NCBI RefSeq assembly: GCF_000384215.1
Contig: NZ_KB913032.1
Coordinates: 124,001 to 188,000 of the forward strand
Length of the DNA stretch: 64,000 bases
Direction: 5' to 3'
From: Amycolatopsis alba DSM 44262
Lineage (GTDB): Bacteria > Actinomycetota > Actinomycetes > Mycobacteriales > Pseudonocardiaceae
In this document: positions 9,085 to 18,111 of the stretch, piece by piece
How positions within the stretch are numbered: the stretch's first letter is position 1
How the letters are laid out: each line of letters opens with the position of its first letter
Position numbers and translations under genes: made by a program
The notes under the pieces: generated by a model
Seen by the model: only the letters and a program-made list of their open reading frames with translations
Database searches by the model: none
What the model was told of the DNA's origin: nothing

Positions 9085-12000
9085 GTGTCACGGCACGTGC
9101 TCACGGTGGACCGCGATCAGGGGTATCGCACCATTTCGGCCGCGCTGCAGGACGCGCGCAACGGCACGGTGATCTCCGTGCTTCCCGGCCGCTACGACGA
9201 ATCCCTGGTGGTGACCAAGGTCGTCACCATCGCGGCGAGCGACGCGCGCGGGACCGTGGAGGTCGTGGCACGTCAGGGCAGCGCGGTCCAGCTCGCCGCC
9301 GAGGCCGTCAAGCTCACCGGTCTGGTGCTGCGGGGACAGAACGAGGAACTCCCCGCGGTCGACATCGCCCGCGGCCAGGCCGCGGTGGAGGACTGCGAGA
9401 TCATCGGCGCCGCCTGGACAGCGGTGCTGGCCCGCAACTCGGGTTCGCTGGCGATGCGCGGCTGCCGGGTGACCAACCCCGGCGGCGCGGGGATCGTGGT
9501 CACCTCGCCCGCCCCCAGCACGATCGAAGACTGCGTCGTCGAACACGTGCAGACCTCCGCCATCGTCATCGCCGAACGCGGGAACCCGATGGTGCGCGAC
9601 TGCACCCTGAGGCACGCCAAGGGAAACGGTGTCTGCGCCAACGGGCAGGCACAGGGCACCATCCAGCATTGCGACATCTCCTCGACCGACCGTCCGGGCA
9701 TCGCGCTCGAAGAGGACAGCGCGACGAAGGTGCTCGACACCACCGTGCGCGACACCGCGAGCGGCGTCTTCATCAGCACGCACTCCTCCCCCGTGCTCGA
9801 AGAATGCCGGACCACCAACACCACCGGTGACGGGATCACCGTCGCCGACGGCGCAGACCCGGTGCTGCGCCGGTGCCGCACGGCCAAGACCGGCGGCGTG
9901 GGGGTCCGGGTCACCGGACGGTCCCGCGGCACTTTCGAGGACTGCGAGGTCTCCGACGCGACGCTGGCGGGCATCCACGTCGACGAGGCGAGCGGCCCGA
10001 CCTTCAGCCGGACGACCGTCCGCGGCGGCGCGGCGGAAGGACTGGTGGTCACCGACGGAGCGACGGCCGAATTCGACCGGCTGGAGATCCGGGACGTGGC
10101 GGGCCACGGTGTCCTGGTGCGCGCGGCCGCCAATCCGCTGTTGCGCCGGGCGACACTCAACGCCTGCCGGGGCAACGGCATCGAGGTCACCGGCAACGGC
10201 CGTGGCCGGGTCGAAGACTGCGAGGTGCGCGACGCCGGAAAGGCCGGGATCAGCATCTCCGAAGGCGGAAGTCCTTACGTCAGCACGCTTCGGGTGCATC
10301 AGCCGAAACAGGCCGCCGTCCTCGTCGGGCCCGGCGGCGTCGGTTCCCTGCGGGACTGCGAAATCGGCGAAGCGGGCGAAGACGGCGTGCTGGTGCAGGA
10401 CGGCGGGGAGCTGATGCTGTCCCGGTCCTCCGTCCGGCGCTCCCGTGGTCACGGCGTGCTGGTGGAAGCCGGCGCGCGGGCGAAACTGACCGCCGACGAC
10501 GTCAGCGGGAATCGCCGGGACGGTGTCCGGATCGAGTCGGCCGAGACGGTGAGCGTGGTGGACTGCACCGTTTCCGACAACACCGGCGGCGGGCTCCGCA
10601 CGACCGTGCCCAACGCGCGGCTTTCGGTGGAGAACCTGATCAGCAAGGCCAACGGCGCCCCGGACAACGACGGCACCACCGCGGCCACCGCCGAAATCAC
10701 GGCCGTCACCGAGCCCGGCGAAGCGGCCCAGAACGCCGAAGGTGAGAGCGGGCCGCTGGCCAAACTGGAAGAGCTCGTCGGCCTCAGCGGCGTCAAGCAT
10801 CAGGTGAAGACGCTGGTGAACCTCAACAAGATGGCGCGGCGCCGGGAGCAGGCCGGGATGATCGCCCCGCCGACCAGCAGGCACCTGATCTTCGCGGGCC
10901 CGCCCGGCACCGGCAAGACGACCGTCGCCCGGCTCTACGGCAGCATCCTCGCGGAACTCGGTGTGCTGCGCGAAGGTCACCTCGTCGAGGTCGCCAGGGC
11001 CGATCTGGTCGCCCAGATCGTCGGCGGCACCGCGATCAAGACCACCGAAACCTTCACCAAGGCCCTCGGCGGCGTCCTGTTCATCGACGAGGCGTACACC
11101 CTGAGCGCGCAGAGCAAGGGCAGCGGACCGGACTTCGGCCGCGAGGCCATCGACACGCTGGTCAAGCTGATGGAGGACCACCGTGACGAGCTAGTGGTGG
11201 TCGCCGCCGGCTACTCGCAGGAGATGTCCTCGTTCCTGCAGTCCAACCCCGGACTGGCGTCCCGGTTCACCCGCACCATCGAATTCGAGAACTACAGCAC
11301 CGACGAACTGGTGACCATCGTCGAGAAGATGTGCACCGCCCACCAGTACCAGGTGCCCGAGGACACCAGGAACACGCTGGCCGTCCACTTCGGACAGATG
11401 GACCGCGGCGACGACTTCGGCAACGGCCGCACCGCGCGCAAGGTGTTCGAGGAAATGGTGGACCGGCAGGCTTTCCGGCTCGCGAGCGATCCGGAAGCCG
11501 ACGACCAGAGCCTTTCGCTCCTGCTCTCCGCCGACGTCCCCGGAGACGCGGGCAAGGCCGTGCGGAGCGGCGACGACGACGAGCTGACGGTGCTGCGGAC
11601 GAAACTGGACTCGATGATCGGCCTCACCGGGGTGAAGGACGCGATCAACGATCTGGTGAACCTGATCTCCACCGCACGGCAGCGGCGGGAGGCCGGGCTG
11701 CCGGTCCCCGCGATCAACAACCACCTCGTCTTCGCAGGCGCGCCCGGTACCGGCAAGACCACGGTGGCCCGGCTCTACGGCGAACTGCTCGCCGCGCTGG
11801 GGGTGCTGCGCAAGGGCCATCTGGTCGAGGTCGCGCGCGCCGACCTGGTCGGCCGCTACGTCGGGCACACCGCGCATCTGACCAGGGAGGCGTTCGAATC
11901 CGCCCGCGGCGGCGTGCTGTTCATCGACGAGGCGTACGCGCTGACCCCGGAGGGCGCGACGGGCGGCGACTTCGGCCAGGAAGCCGTCGACACCCTGGTG

Positions 12001-12381
12001 AAACTGATGGAGGACCACCGCGACGACACCGTGGTGATCGTCGCCGGCTACTCGGCGGCGATGCGGTCGTTCCTCGCCTCGAACGCCGGTCTCGCCTCGC
12101 GGTTCTCCCGGCACATCGAGTTCGAGAACTACTCCACCGACGACCTGGTCACCATCGTGCACCGGATGGCCTCGTCGAACGGCTACGAATGCGCCCCGGA
12201 GACAGTCACCGAGCTACGCCGCCACTTCGCGGGCGTGGAACGCGACGAAACCTTCGGCAACGCCCGCTACGCACGCCAGGTCCTGGAGATCATGATGACC
12301 CGTCAGGCCGGACGGCTCAGCACCACCGGCGCCCCCACCATCGCGGACCTGCGCTTGCTGTCACCGGCCGACCTTCCCTGA
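9085..12381 (+). CDS. Right-handed beta-helix protein fused to two CbxX/EccA-type AAA+ domains
   Basis: A 1098-residue fusion. Residues about 20-500 are a run of parallel beta-helix (PbH1/CASH) repeats with recurring DCEV, GNGV and GI-x-I words. Two AAA+ modules of the CbxX/CfqX/EccA type follow, with Walker A GPPGTGKTT near 605 and GAPGTGKTT near 885, each followed by a GVLFIDEAY Walker B. The GTG at 9085 is preferred because GAGGGGAG precedes it and the protein then starts SRHVLTVDRDQGYRTISAAL. Its position beside mycP and eccC suggests it takes the place of EccA, the cytosolic ESX chaperone ATPase; that role is inference. Confidence 0.85.
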   Translation: MSRHVLTVDRDQGYRTISAALQDARNGTVISVLPGRYDESLVVTKVVTIAASDARGTVEVVARQGSAVQLAAEAVKLTGLVLRGQNEELPAVDIARGQAAVEDCEIIGAAWTAVLARNSGSLAMRGCRVTNPGGAGIVVTSPAPSTIEDCVVEHVQTSAIVIAERGNPMVRDCTLRHAKGNGVCANGQAQGTIQHCDISSTDRPGIALEEDSATKVLDTTVRDTASGVFISTHSSPVLEECRTTNTTGDGITVADGADPVLRRCRTAKTGGVGVRVTGRSRGTFEDCEVSDATLAGIHVDEASGPTFSRTTVRGGAAEGLVVTDGATAEFDRLEIRDVAGHGVLVRAAANPLLRRATLNACRGNGIEVTGNGRGRVEDCEVRDAGKAGISISEGGSPYVSTLRVHQPKQAAVLVGPGGVGSLRDCEIGEAGEDGVLVQDGGELMLSRSSVRRSRGHGVLVEAGARAKLTADDVSGNRRDGVRIESAETVSVVDCTVSDNTGGGLRTTVPNARLSVENLISKANGAPDNDGTTAATAEITAVTEPGEAAQNAEGESGPLAKLEELVGLSGVKHQVKTLVNLNKMARRREQAGMIAPPTSRHLIFAGPPGTGKTTVARLYGSILAELGVLREGHLVEVARADLVAQIVGGTAIKTTETFTKALGGVLFIDEAYTLSAQSKGSGPDFGREAIDTLVKLMEDHRDELVVVAAGYSQEMSSFLQSNPGLASRFTRTIEFENYSTDELVTIVEKMCTAHQYQVPEDTRNTLAVHFGQMDRGDDFGNGRTARKVFEEMVDRQAFRLASDPEADDQSLSLLLSADVPGDAGKAVRSGDDDELTVLRTKLDSMIGLTGVKDAINDLVNLISTARQRREAGLPVPAINNHLVFAGAPGTGKTTVARLYGELLAALGVLRKGHLVEVARADLVGRYVGHTAHLTREAFESARGGVLFIDEAYALTPEGATGGDFGQEAVDTLVKLMEDHRDDTVVIVAGYSAAMRSFLASNAGLASRFSRHIEFENYSTDDLVTIVHRMASSNGYECAPETVTELRRHFAGVERDETFGNARYARQVLEIMMTRQAGRLSTTGAPTIADLRLLSPADLP

Positions 12382-12454
12382 GTTCCGCCTCTCGACGCCA
12401 TGGCAGGATTGGCCCCGCCCGGCACGGCCCGTCGTTGAGAGGAGTCCGCCCAGC

Positions 12455-14866
12455 GTGGACAAGACCGCGTTCGGAGACTTCCTCCGTTTCTACCGGCTGC
12501 GCGTCCCGATGACGCAGGAGGAGCTGGCCGAGCGGACCGGGATCAGCGTGCGCAGCATCAGCGACATGGAACGCGGGCGGGTCCGCACTCCGCAGCGGCG
12601 CACGGCGGAACTGCTGGTCGAGGGGCTGGGCCTGGCGGGCAAGGAGGCGGGCGACTTCACCGGTCTCGCCCGCGCCGGACGACGCGGGGCGGCCGTCCCG
12701 GACGAAGCCGTCCCCGTCGAGGCACCCCGGCCCGCCGTCGTCGTCGCGGCCCTGCCGCCCCACCTCACCGAGCTGACCGGCCGGAAGGCCGAACAACGGC
12801 GGCTGGACGAGGTCGCGGAGTCCGCCGCGTCGTCGTCCCACCTCCAGGTCGCGGTGCTGCACGGGCTTCCGGGAGCGGGCAAGACCGCGCTGGCCGTGGA
12901 CGCCGGGCACCGGCACGCGCACCGGTTCGCCCAGGGCTGCCTGTTCCTCGACCTGCGGGGCATGGACCCGGAACCGCTCACGCCGGACAGGGCCGTGCAC
13001 CGGCTGCTGCGCGGGCTGGGGCTCGACGAACGCCAGTTCCCCAACGATCCCGAAGACCGGCTGGCCCTCTACCGGTCACTGGTCCACGATCGCGAGATCC
13101 TGCTGATCCTCGACAACGCCGCCAACGAGGCCCAGGTGCGCCCGCTGCTCGCCACCAGCCCCGGCTCGATGGTGCTGGTCACCAGCCGGAGCACGCTGGC
13201 GGGGCTGAACGCGAGGCACCGGCTCGCCCTCGACGTCCTGACCGGCGACGACGCGGTGGACCTGCTGGGCGTGTCCGCCGGAGACCGGCGCCTGAAGGCG
13301 GAGCCGGACGCGGCCCGGCGGGTGGCGGAGCTCTGCGGCGGCGTGCCGCTCGCCCTGCTCATCGCGGGCAACCGGCTGGCCAGCCGTCCACAGTGGACGA
13401 TCGCGCATCTGGCCGACCAGCTCGAGAACGAGCGACGGCGGTTGTCCGTGCTCACCGCGGGTGACCTGCAGATCCGCACCGCCTTCGCGCTCTCCTACCA
13501 CCACCTCGCCCCCGAAACCGCCAGGGTGTTCCGGCGGCTGGCGCTGGTGGACGGCCCGGACGTCTCCGTCGAGCTCGCCGCTGTCGCCGCCGGAAGTCCC
13601 GCGGACGACGTCGAAACCGCGCTGGAAAAACTGGCCGAAGCGAGTCTGCTCGGCTTCAGCGGCACGCCGGGGCGGTACACGACGCTCGACCTGCTGCGCG
13701 TGTTCGCCAAGGAAAAGCTCGAAACCAGCGAAAAAGCCGAGGACCTCCGGAAGGCGGCCGAGCGGGTCCGGAACTGGCTGCTCGCGGTCGCGACGAAGGC
13801 GGCACAGTACTTCGATCACGACCGGACCGAGGTGACCGTCACGGTCGACGGACCCGATCCGGTGCACGACCGGGAATCCTCGGCCCGCTGGCTGGCCGAG
13901 GAACAGCACCATTGGCGCGGGGCGCTGCGGTCGGCGGCGGCGCTCGGCTCGGATGAGCAGGTGCTCGAACTGGCCAAGGCCATGCACTGGTACTCGGATC
14001 TGCGCGGCACCGGCCCGCTCTGGCGGGAGGTGTTCGGCGCGGGCGCGGCGGCGGCCGAAGCGCTGGGCGACGTCCGGTCCGCGGGTGAGCAGCTGAACTA
14101 CGTGTCGTGGGCGCTCTACGCGCTCTGCGGTGATTCGCAGGCCGCGCTCGAAGCGCATGAACGCGCGGTGGCCGCGGCGACCGAAGCGGGCGACCTGACG
14201 GTGGAGGCCTGGGCCTGGTACTACGGGGCCGCCATCACCCGGCGGCTCGGCTCCCCGCGTGAGGCCGCGCTGGTGTGCAGGCGGTCCGTGGAACTGTTCG
14301 AGCGGGCGGGGTATCCGAACGGCCGTCATCTGGCGCTGTCCTTGCTGGGCAGCATGCTGCACACCCTCGGCGAGTTCGACGAAGCCGTCGCCGTGCAACG
14401 GCGGAGCGAGGCCTACTACCGGGGTTCGGCCACCGCGCCCGGTAACGACGAACTGCTGTCGATGGTGCTGACCAGGCTCTCCGACAGCCTCGCGGCGGCG
14501 GGTGACGTCGCGACCGCCCTGGACCTGCTGGACGAGGCCGAGTCGCTGTTCCGCAGGCATGGCGCGCCCTTCGCGGTGGCGAAGGCACAGCACCTGCGCG
14601 GCCAGATCCTGCTCGAGGCGGGCAGACCGGCCGAGGCCGAGGAGCAGCTGCTGGCCGCCTTGGCCGAAGCGCGCTGGTCCGAAACCAAGATCGAGATCCT
14701 GGTCCAGCTGGCGAAACTGACCGAGATCACGGGGAAACCGGCCGAGGCCAAGGCTCACCGGGTGCACGCCCTCGCCGAATGCGCCCGGTACGAGACGCCG
14801 TTCGCGCGGAAGGCGGGACGCGAGCTGGCCGCCGCACTCGGTGTCGCGGTGCCGGAGTCGGCCTGA
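12455..14866 (+). CDS. HTH/NB-ARC/TPR transcriptional regulator
   Basis: An 803-residue STAND-type regulator. An XRE helix-turn-helix occupies about residues 5-60 (TQEELAERTGISVRSISDME). An NB-ARC ATPase follows, with P-loop GLPGAGKTA near 135 and ILLILDNA as Walker B. The C-terminal half is TPR-like helical repeats. The GTG at 12455 follows GAGAGGAG. Related actinomycete proteins act as ATP-gated transcription factors controlling secondary metabolism or development; the target here is unknown. It begins 73 bases after the beta-helix/AAA gene and its stop abuts the convergent sigma-factor stop with no gap. Confidence 0.8.
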   Translation: MDKTAFGDFLRFYRLRVPMTQEELAERTGISVRSISDMERGRVRTPQRRTAELLVEGLGLAGKEAGDFTGLARAGRRGAAVPDEAVPVEAPRPAVVVAALPPHLTELTGRKAEQRRLDEVAESAASSSHLQVAVLHGLPGAGKTALAVDAGHRHAHRFAQGCLFLDLRGMDPEPLTPDRAVHRLLRGLGLDERQFPNDPEDRLALYRSLVHDREILLILDNAANEAQVRPLLATSPGSMVLVTSRSTLAGLNARHRLALDVLTGDDAVDLLGVSAGDRRLKAEPDAARRVAELCGGVPLALLIAGNRLASRPQWTIAHLADQLENERRRLSVLTAGDLQIRTAFALSYHHLAPETARVFRRLALVDGPDVSVELAAVAAGSPADDVETALEKLAEASLLGFSGTPGRYTTLDLLRVFAKEKLETSEKAEDLRKAAERVRNWLLAVATKAAQYFDHDRTEVTVTVDGPDPVHDRESSARWLAEEQHHWRGALRSAAALGSDEQVLELAKAMHWYSDLRGTGPLWREVFGAGAAAAEALGDVRSAGEQLNYVSWALYALCGDSQAALEAHERAVAAATEAGDLTVEAWAWYYGAAITRRLGSPREAALVCRRSVELFERAGYPNGRHLALSLLGSMLHTLGEFDEAVAVQRRSEAYYRGSATAPGNDELLSMVLTRLSDSLAAAGDVATALDLLDEAESLFRRHGAPFAVAKAQHLRGQILLEAGRPAEAEEQLLAALAEARWSETKIEILVQLAKLTEITGKPAEAKAHRVHALAECARYETPFARKAGRELAAALGVAVPESA

Positions 14867-15439
14867 TCACCAGCCCGCGGCGGTGACCCCGCTGCACGCC
14901 AGCACCTCGGTCATGGCGATCGTCGCGTGGTGCACCCGTGATTTGACCGTTCCCACCGGGACGCCGATGCTCACGGCGGCCCGCTGCCGGGTGCGGTCGA
15001 GCCGGTAGACCTCGTCCAGTGCTTCACGCTGGATCGGCGTCAGCTGGGCCAGCCCCTCTTCGACGACGCACCGTTCCAGGACCTCGTCGGCGAAATCGGT
15101 GTCGCCCGGCAGCAGATCGAAGTCGTCGTCCCCGAACACGACCGGCCGGGCCTTGTCGCGGCGGGCCCAGTCGACGATGAGGTTGCGGGCGACCCTGAAC
15201 AGCCACGGCCGCGGCGGGATGCGCTTCTCGATCAGCGCCTCGCTGTTGCGCCAGGCCCGGAACAGGCACTCCTGCACGACGTCCTCGGCCCGGTGCGGGT
15301 CGGTGGGGAGCAGGCCGCGGGTGAAGCGCAGCAGATGGTCCCGGTGCTCGGTGTGCAGTGCGGCCAGGAAAGCGTTCCCTTCGGCCGACGGCGCCCTGTC
15401 CGCCAGCGAAGTCACCTGAGTACCGCGGTGGCCTGTCAC
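14867..15439 (-). CDS. ECF-type RNA polymerase sigma factor (SigL/SigK-like)
   Basis: A 190-residue sigma-70 family protein. Region 2 lies at about residues 25-95 (VVQECLFRAWRN, RPWLFRVARNLIVDWARR) and region 4 at about 125-180 (LTPIQREALDEVY, VPVGTVKSRVHHA). The GTG at 15439 follows GGGAGG at good spacing. No adjacent anti-sigma gene is visible. It may be controlled by its neighbours or by an unlinked zinc-anti-sigma protein. It is convergent with the NB-ARC regulator and divergent from the membrane binding-protein gene. Confidence 0.87.
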   Translation of the reverse strand: MTGHRGTQVTSLADRAPSAEGNAFLAALHTEHRDHLLRFTRGLLPTDPHRAEDVVQECLFRAWRNSEALIEKRIPPRPWLFRVARNLIVDWARRDKARPVVFGDDDFDLLPGDTDFADEVLERCVVEEGLAQLTPIQREALDEVYRLDRTRQRAAVSIGVPVGTVKSRVHHATIAMTEVLACSGVTAAGW

Positions 15440-15715
15440 GCCGACCTCCCTGACTAGTTGGCGTCCTTGAGGTCAATTCCACCGGTCGGAGTAGCCCGCG
15501 ACCATGAGGAAGAACCGGCAGAACTCGGGGGCGGCGGGTTCTTCCGGTCCGTCTGCCGTCGCCTGTCAGGTTCGGGCCTGCCGGTCCCCGTGCCCGCCCG
15601 GTGCGGCATTGGTTCGAGCGGGCTATGGCACCCGGCTGTCGATCCGCCCCATAATCGCTGCCCGTGGGGGGCACGCCGGCTCCTCGTGGTCCCGTCCGCC
15701 AGGGAGGTCGCCACC

Positions 15716-16798
15716 GTGAAACTGCTGGACCGCGATCGCACTCCGGTGCGGTTCACCGTCCTGACCTCCGTCACCGGCGGACTGGTGCTCGCCGGGATCC
15801 TCGCGGCGATCCGCAGCGATGTGCTGATCGCGAAACTGCCCGCGTGGACCGTTCTGGCGGCGGGCTCACTGGCGGTGATCCCCTTTCTGCTGCGTCGAGC
15901 GCCGTGGACCGGGCGGCCACGTCAGGCGTTCTTGGTGACCTCGGCTTTCAGCCAGAAATACTGGGTCGCCGGCTTCGTGCAGCGTATGCACGTCGTGCTG
16001 GACCGCAGCGGCATCGACCTGGTGCTGAAGGTGCCCGACCGGGATTACGACGCCGCGGCGCAGGCACACCACCTGCGCAGAATCCTGGCCGCGCGCCACA
16101 ATTACCTCGGCGGGATCATCGTCGCGACCGAAGTGCACCGGCTGCGACCGGATCTGGCCGAATTCTGCGCCGCGTTGGCCTTGCCCGTGATTTTCACCGA
16201 CGTCGAACCTTTCGACGACGAAAACGACTACCCCGCCAACACCGCCTTCGTCGGGTATCTCAGTTCCGATCTCGGAAAACTCGCGGGCGGCTGGCTGGTC
16301 GGGCACTTCAGGCGGCAGGGAACACCGCGGCCACACGTGCTGATCGTGGCCAGCCGTCAGCATCCAGCCCGCCAGAACCAGTGCGCGACCGTTCTGCGAA
16401 CGGAATTGACCGACGTTTCGATCACCATCGACGACAGCTGCGCCTTCAACCGTCCCCGCGCTTACGACGCCGTGCAATCCCACATTCGCGTGCTGGCTGC
16501 GAACGCGGGACGCCTGGACGCCGTTTTCTGCACCAATGACGAGATGGCCTTGGGAGCTGTCGACGCGCTTCGGGCGACGACCTCGTCGGTCACGACGGAC
16601 ACCGTGGTCATCGGCGTGGACGGAACCACCGAGGCGCGCGCCCTGATCGACACCGGCGCGAGCCCCCTGCGGGCCACCGTGGTCCAGGATTCGCATTGCC
16701 TCGCCGAAAGCGTCGTCTACGCGCTGGAATCGATGCGCGAACGAGGCAAGGCGACCAAACGCACCGTCCTCGAACCGGAGGTCCACGAAGTCAAGTGA
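15716..16798 (+). CDS. Membrane-anchored LacI/RbsB-type substrate-binding protein
   Basis: A 360-residue protein with two hydrophobic helices at about residues 13-33 and 41-59, then a periplasmic-binding-protein-like fold (about 70-355; words GGIIVATEVH, VFCTNDEMALGAVDAL and VVIGVDGTTEAR are typical of sugar-binding type 1/4 domains). There is no lipoprotein signal and no helix-turn-helix. Basic residues after both helices suggest the binding domain may face the cytoplasm. The GTG at 15716 follows AGGGAGG. No transporter permease or ATPase is nearby, so it is an orphan sensor or binding protein of unknown ligand. Confidence 0.72.
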   Translation: MKLLDRDRTPVRFTVLTSVTGGLVLAGILAAIRSDVLIAKLPAWTVLAAGSLAVIPFLLRRAPWTGRPRQAFLVTSAFSQKYWVAGFVQRMHVVLDRSGIDLVLKVPDRDYDAAAQAHHLRRILAARHNYLGGIIVATEVHRLRPDLAEFCAALALPVIFTDVEPFDDENDYPANTAFVGYLSSDLGKLAGGWLVGHFRRQGTPRPHVLIVASRQHPARQNQCATVLRTELTDVSITIDDSCAFNRPRAYDAVQSHIRVLAANAGRLDAVFCTNDEMALGAVDALRATTSSVTTDTVVIGVDGTTEARALIDTGASPLRATVVQDSHCLAESVVYALESMRERGKATKRTVLEPEVHEVK

Positions 16799-16906
16799 GC
16801 GCGCCTTTTCACCGGTGACTCTCCCGGTCTCGTGAGTGGTGCCACCACACCGGGACTCTCGGCTGCCCGCGCCCACGCCCGGCCGGGCAAGCGGTCCAGT
16901 GGGACG

Positions 16907-17022
16907 ACACACGTGGCTGGACGGACGACACGCGGCGGGACTCGGCCGTCGCCGAGTGACGTCCATCTGATCACGGGTGTCGTCCATCTGATCACACGTG
17001 TCGTCCACTCGGTCACGCGAAA
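16907..17022. repeat. 21-bp-period repeat arrays in opposite orientations
   Basis: Three contiguous 21-bp units occupy 16960-16980, 16981-17001 and 17002-17022, in the minus-sense orientation of the consensus ACACNCGTGATCAGAYGGACG. At least one unit in the opposite orientation lies at 16907-16927, with weaker neighbours on both sides. The array fills most of the gap between the convergent binding-protein and cupin genes. The same unit with the same 21-bp period recurs at 38953-39015 and 62750-62791. CGTGAGTGG words flank the array near 16827 and 17045. Confidence 0.75.
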
Positions 17023-17063
17023 GTACCGGCCCGGCCCGCGAAAGCCCGTGAGTGGCGCAGCCG

Positions 17064-17546
17064 CTAGGACGTCGCCCCGCCCCCGCGCTCGTCCCATTCC
17101 GGCGCGTCGACGAAGTGGACGTCATACCGATCGTGGATGCGCTCGACCTCCTCCGGCGCGACGTTTCCGCGCAGGATCTCCGGCAGCATGCGGAAATAGC
17201 CGAACCGTTCGACCCCCGGCGCCAACGTGATGAGCACGTCGGCGGCGATGTCCGGCGGCGCGGCGAAAGCGTGCCGGACACCGGGCGGGATCACCACGTA
17301 ACCGCCCCGCTCGACCGTGACCGTCTCCGTGCCCACCAACATCCGCAGCACGCCCTCGATCACGTAAAAGGCTTCCGCGGATTTCTTGTGGTAGTGCGGT
17401 TTCGTACCGGGTTCCCCGGCCCGCAAGGAAAGCCGGTTCGCGCCGAGAAACCCGCCCGTGTGCTCGCCGTCGGCCAGCAACCGCAACTCGGGCTTCTCGA
17501 CGACCTCCGCGTCCTTCTCCTGCATCACCCAGGCTTCGTTCGCCAT
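17064..17546 (-). CDS. Cupin domain protein
   Basis: A 160-residue single-domain cupin. The first metal motif is PHYHKKSAEAFYVIEG and the second includes VVIPPGVRHAFA, giving the usual His/His/Glu...His metal-site pattern. The ATG at 17546 is chosen over an adjacent GTG because it is better spaced from GGGGG. It is divergent from a marR gene across two matching operator palindromes, so it is probably the regulated partner. The substrate is unknown; small cupins of this kind include dioxygenases, isomerases and sugar- or signal-binding proteins. Confidence 0.8.
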   Translation of the reverse strand: MANEAWVMQEKDAEVVEKPELRLLADGEHTGGFLGANRLSLRAGEPGTKPHYHKKSAEAFYVIEGVLRMLVGTETVTVERGGYVVIPPGVRHAFAAPPDIAADVLITLAPGVERFGYFRMLPEILRGNVAPEEVERIHDRYDVHFVDAPEWDERGGGATS

Positions 17547-17560
17547 CACGCCCCCATCTA

Positions 17561-17608
17561 GTTGAAGTCTTCAACCAAAGCTAGACCGAAGTGGTTGAAG
17601 ATGTCAAC
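17561..17608. promoter_or_regulatory. Twin MarR-type operators between cupin and marR genes
   Basis: Two 15-bp palindromes share the half-site GTTGA. Site 1 is GTTGAAGTCTTCAAC at 17561-17575 (7+1+7 bp). Site 2 is GTTGAAGATGTCAAC at 17594-17608 (5+5+5 bp). Their starts are 33 bp apart, about three helical turns, so two dimers would bind the same face. Their position upstream of both divergent genes points to autoregulation by the MarR protein. Confidence 0.75.
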
Positions 17609-17624
17609 TGTTACGGTGGGCGTC

Positions 17625-18074
17625 GTGACCAACTGGCTCGACGCGGACCAGCAGCGCGACTGGCGTGCGTTCATCGAAGGATCCGTCCGGTTCGTCGACC
17701 TGCTCGACCGGCGGCTGCGCGAGCAGCACGGGCTTTCACTGGCGGAGTACGAACTCCTGGTGCGACTGTCCGAAGCGGACGGTCTGTCGATGCGCATGGC
17801 GGATCTCGCCAAGTCCGCGTACTACTCGCGCAGCCGCCTCTCGCACCGCGTCAACGGACTGGAGGTCCGCGGCCTGGTCCAGCGTGAGTCGACCTCCGAC
17901 GACGGCCGCGGCGTGCGCGCACGGCTCACCGACGAAGGGCATGAGACCCTGCGCCGCGCGGCACCGGACAACCTCCGCACCGTCCGCGAGCATTTCGTGG
18001 ACGCCGTCGAACCGGAGGACCTGCGAGCGGTCGGACGCGCCATGCGCGCCGTCTCCGAGCGGCTCGAGCAGTGA
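17625..18074 (+). CDS. MarR family transcriptional regulator
   Basis: A 149-residue winged-helix regulator. The recognition region is ADLAKSAYYSRSRLSHRVNG and the wing is RESTSDDGRGVRARLT. The GTG at 17625 (MTNWLDADQQRDW) is preferred to the ATG at 17601, because that ATG lies inside an operator palindrome and GGTGGG precedes the GTG. It probably represses itself and the divergent cupin gene and is released by a small phenolic or other ligand; the ligand cannot be read from sequence. Confidence 0.85.
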   Translation: MTNWLDADQQRDWRAFIEGSVRFVDLLDRRLREQHGLSLAEYELLVRLSEADGLSMRMADLAKSAYYSRSRLSHRVNGLEVRGLVQRESTSDDGRGVRARLTDEGHETLRRAAPDNLRTVREHFVDAVEPEDLRAVGRAMRAVSERLEQ

Positions 18075-18089
18075 CGTCTCGAGCCGCTC
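18057..18089. terminator. Terminator hairpin overlapping the marR stop
   Basis: A perfect 12-bp inverted repeat (GAGCGGCTCGAG / CTCGAGCCGCTC) with a 9-base loop contains the marR stop codon and sits 22 bases from the convergent P450 stop, so it can serve both transcripts. Confidence 0.6.
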
Positions 18090-18111
18090 GGGGCGAACCC
18101 ATCGCGGGCGT

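Noticed and set aside
16907..17022. The 21-bp arrays as CRISPR
   Set aside because: Units are contiguous with no unique spacers, and no cas genes are present.
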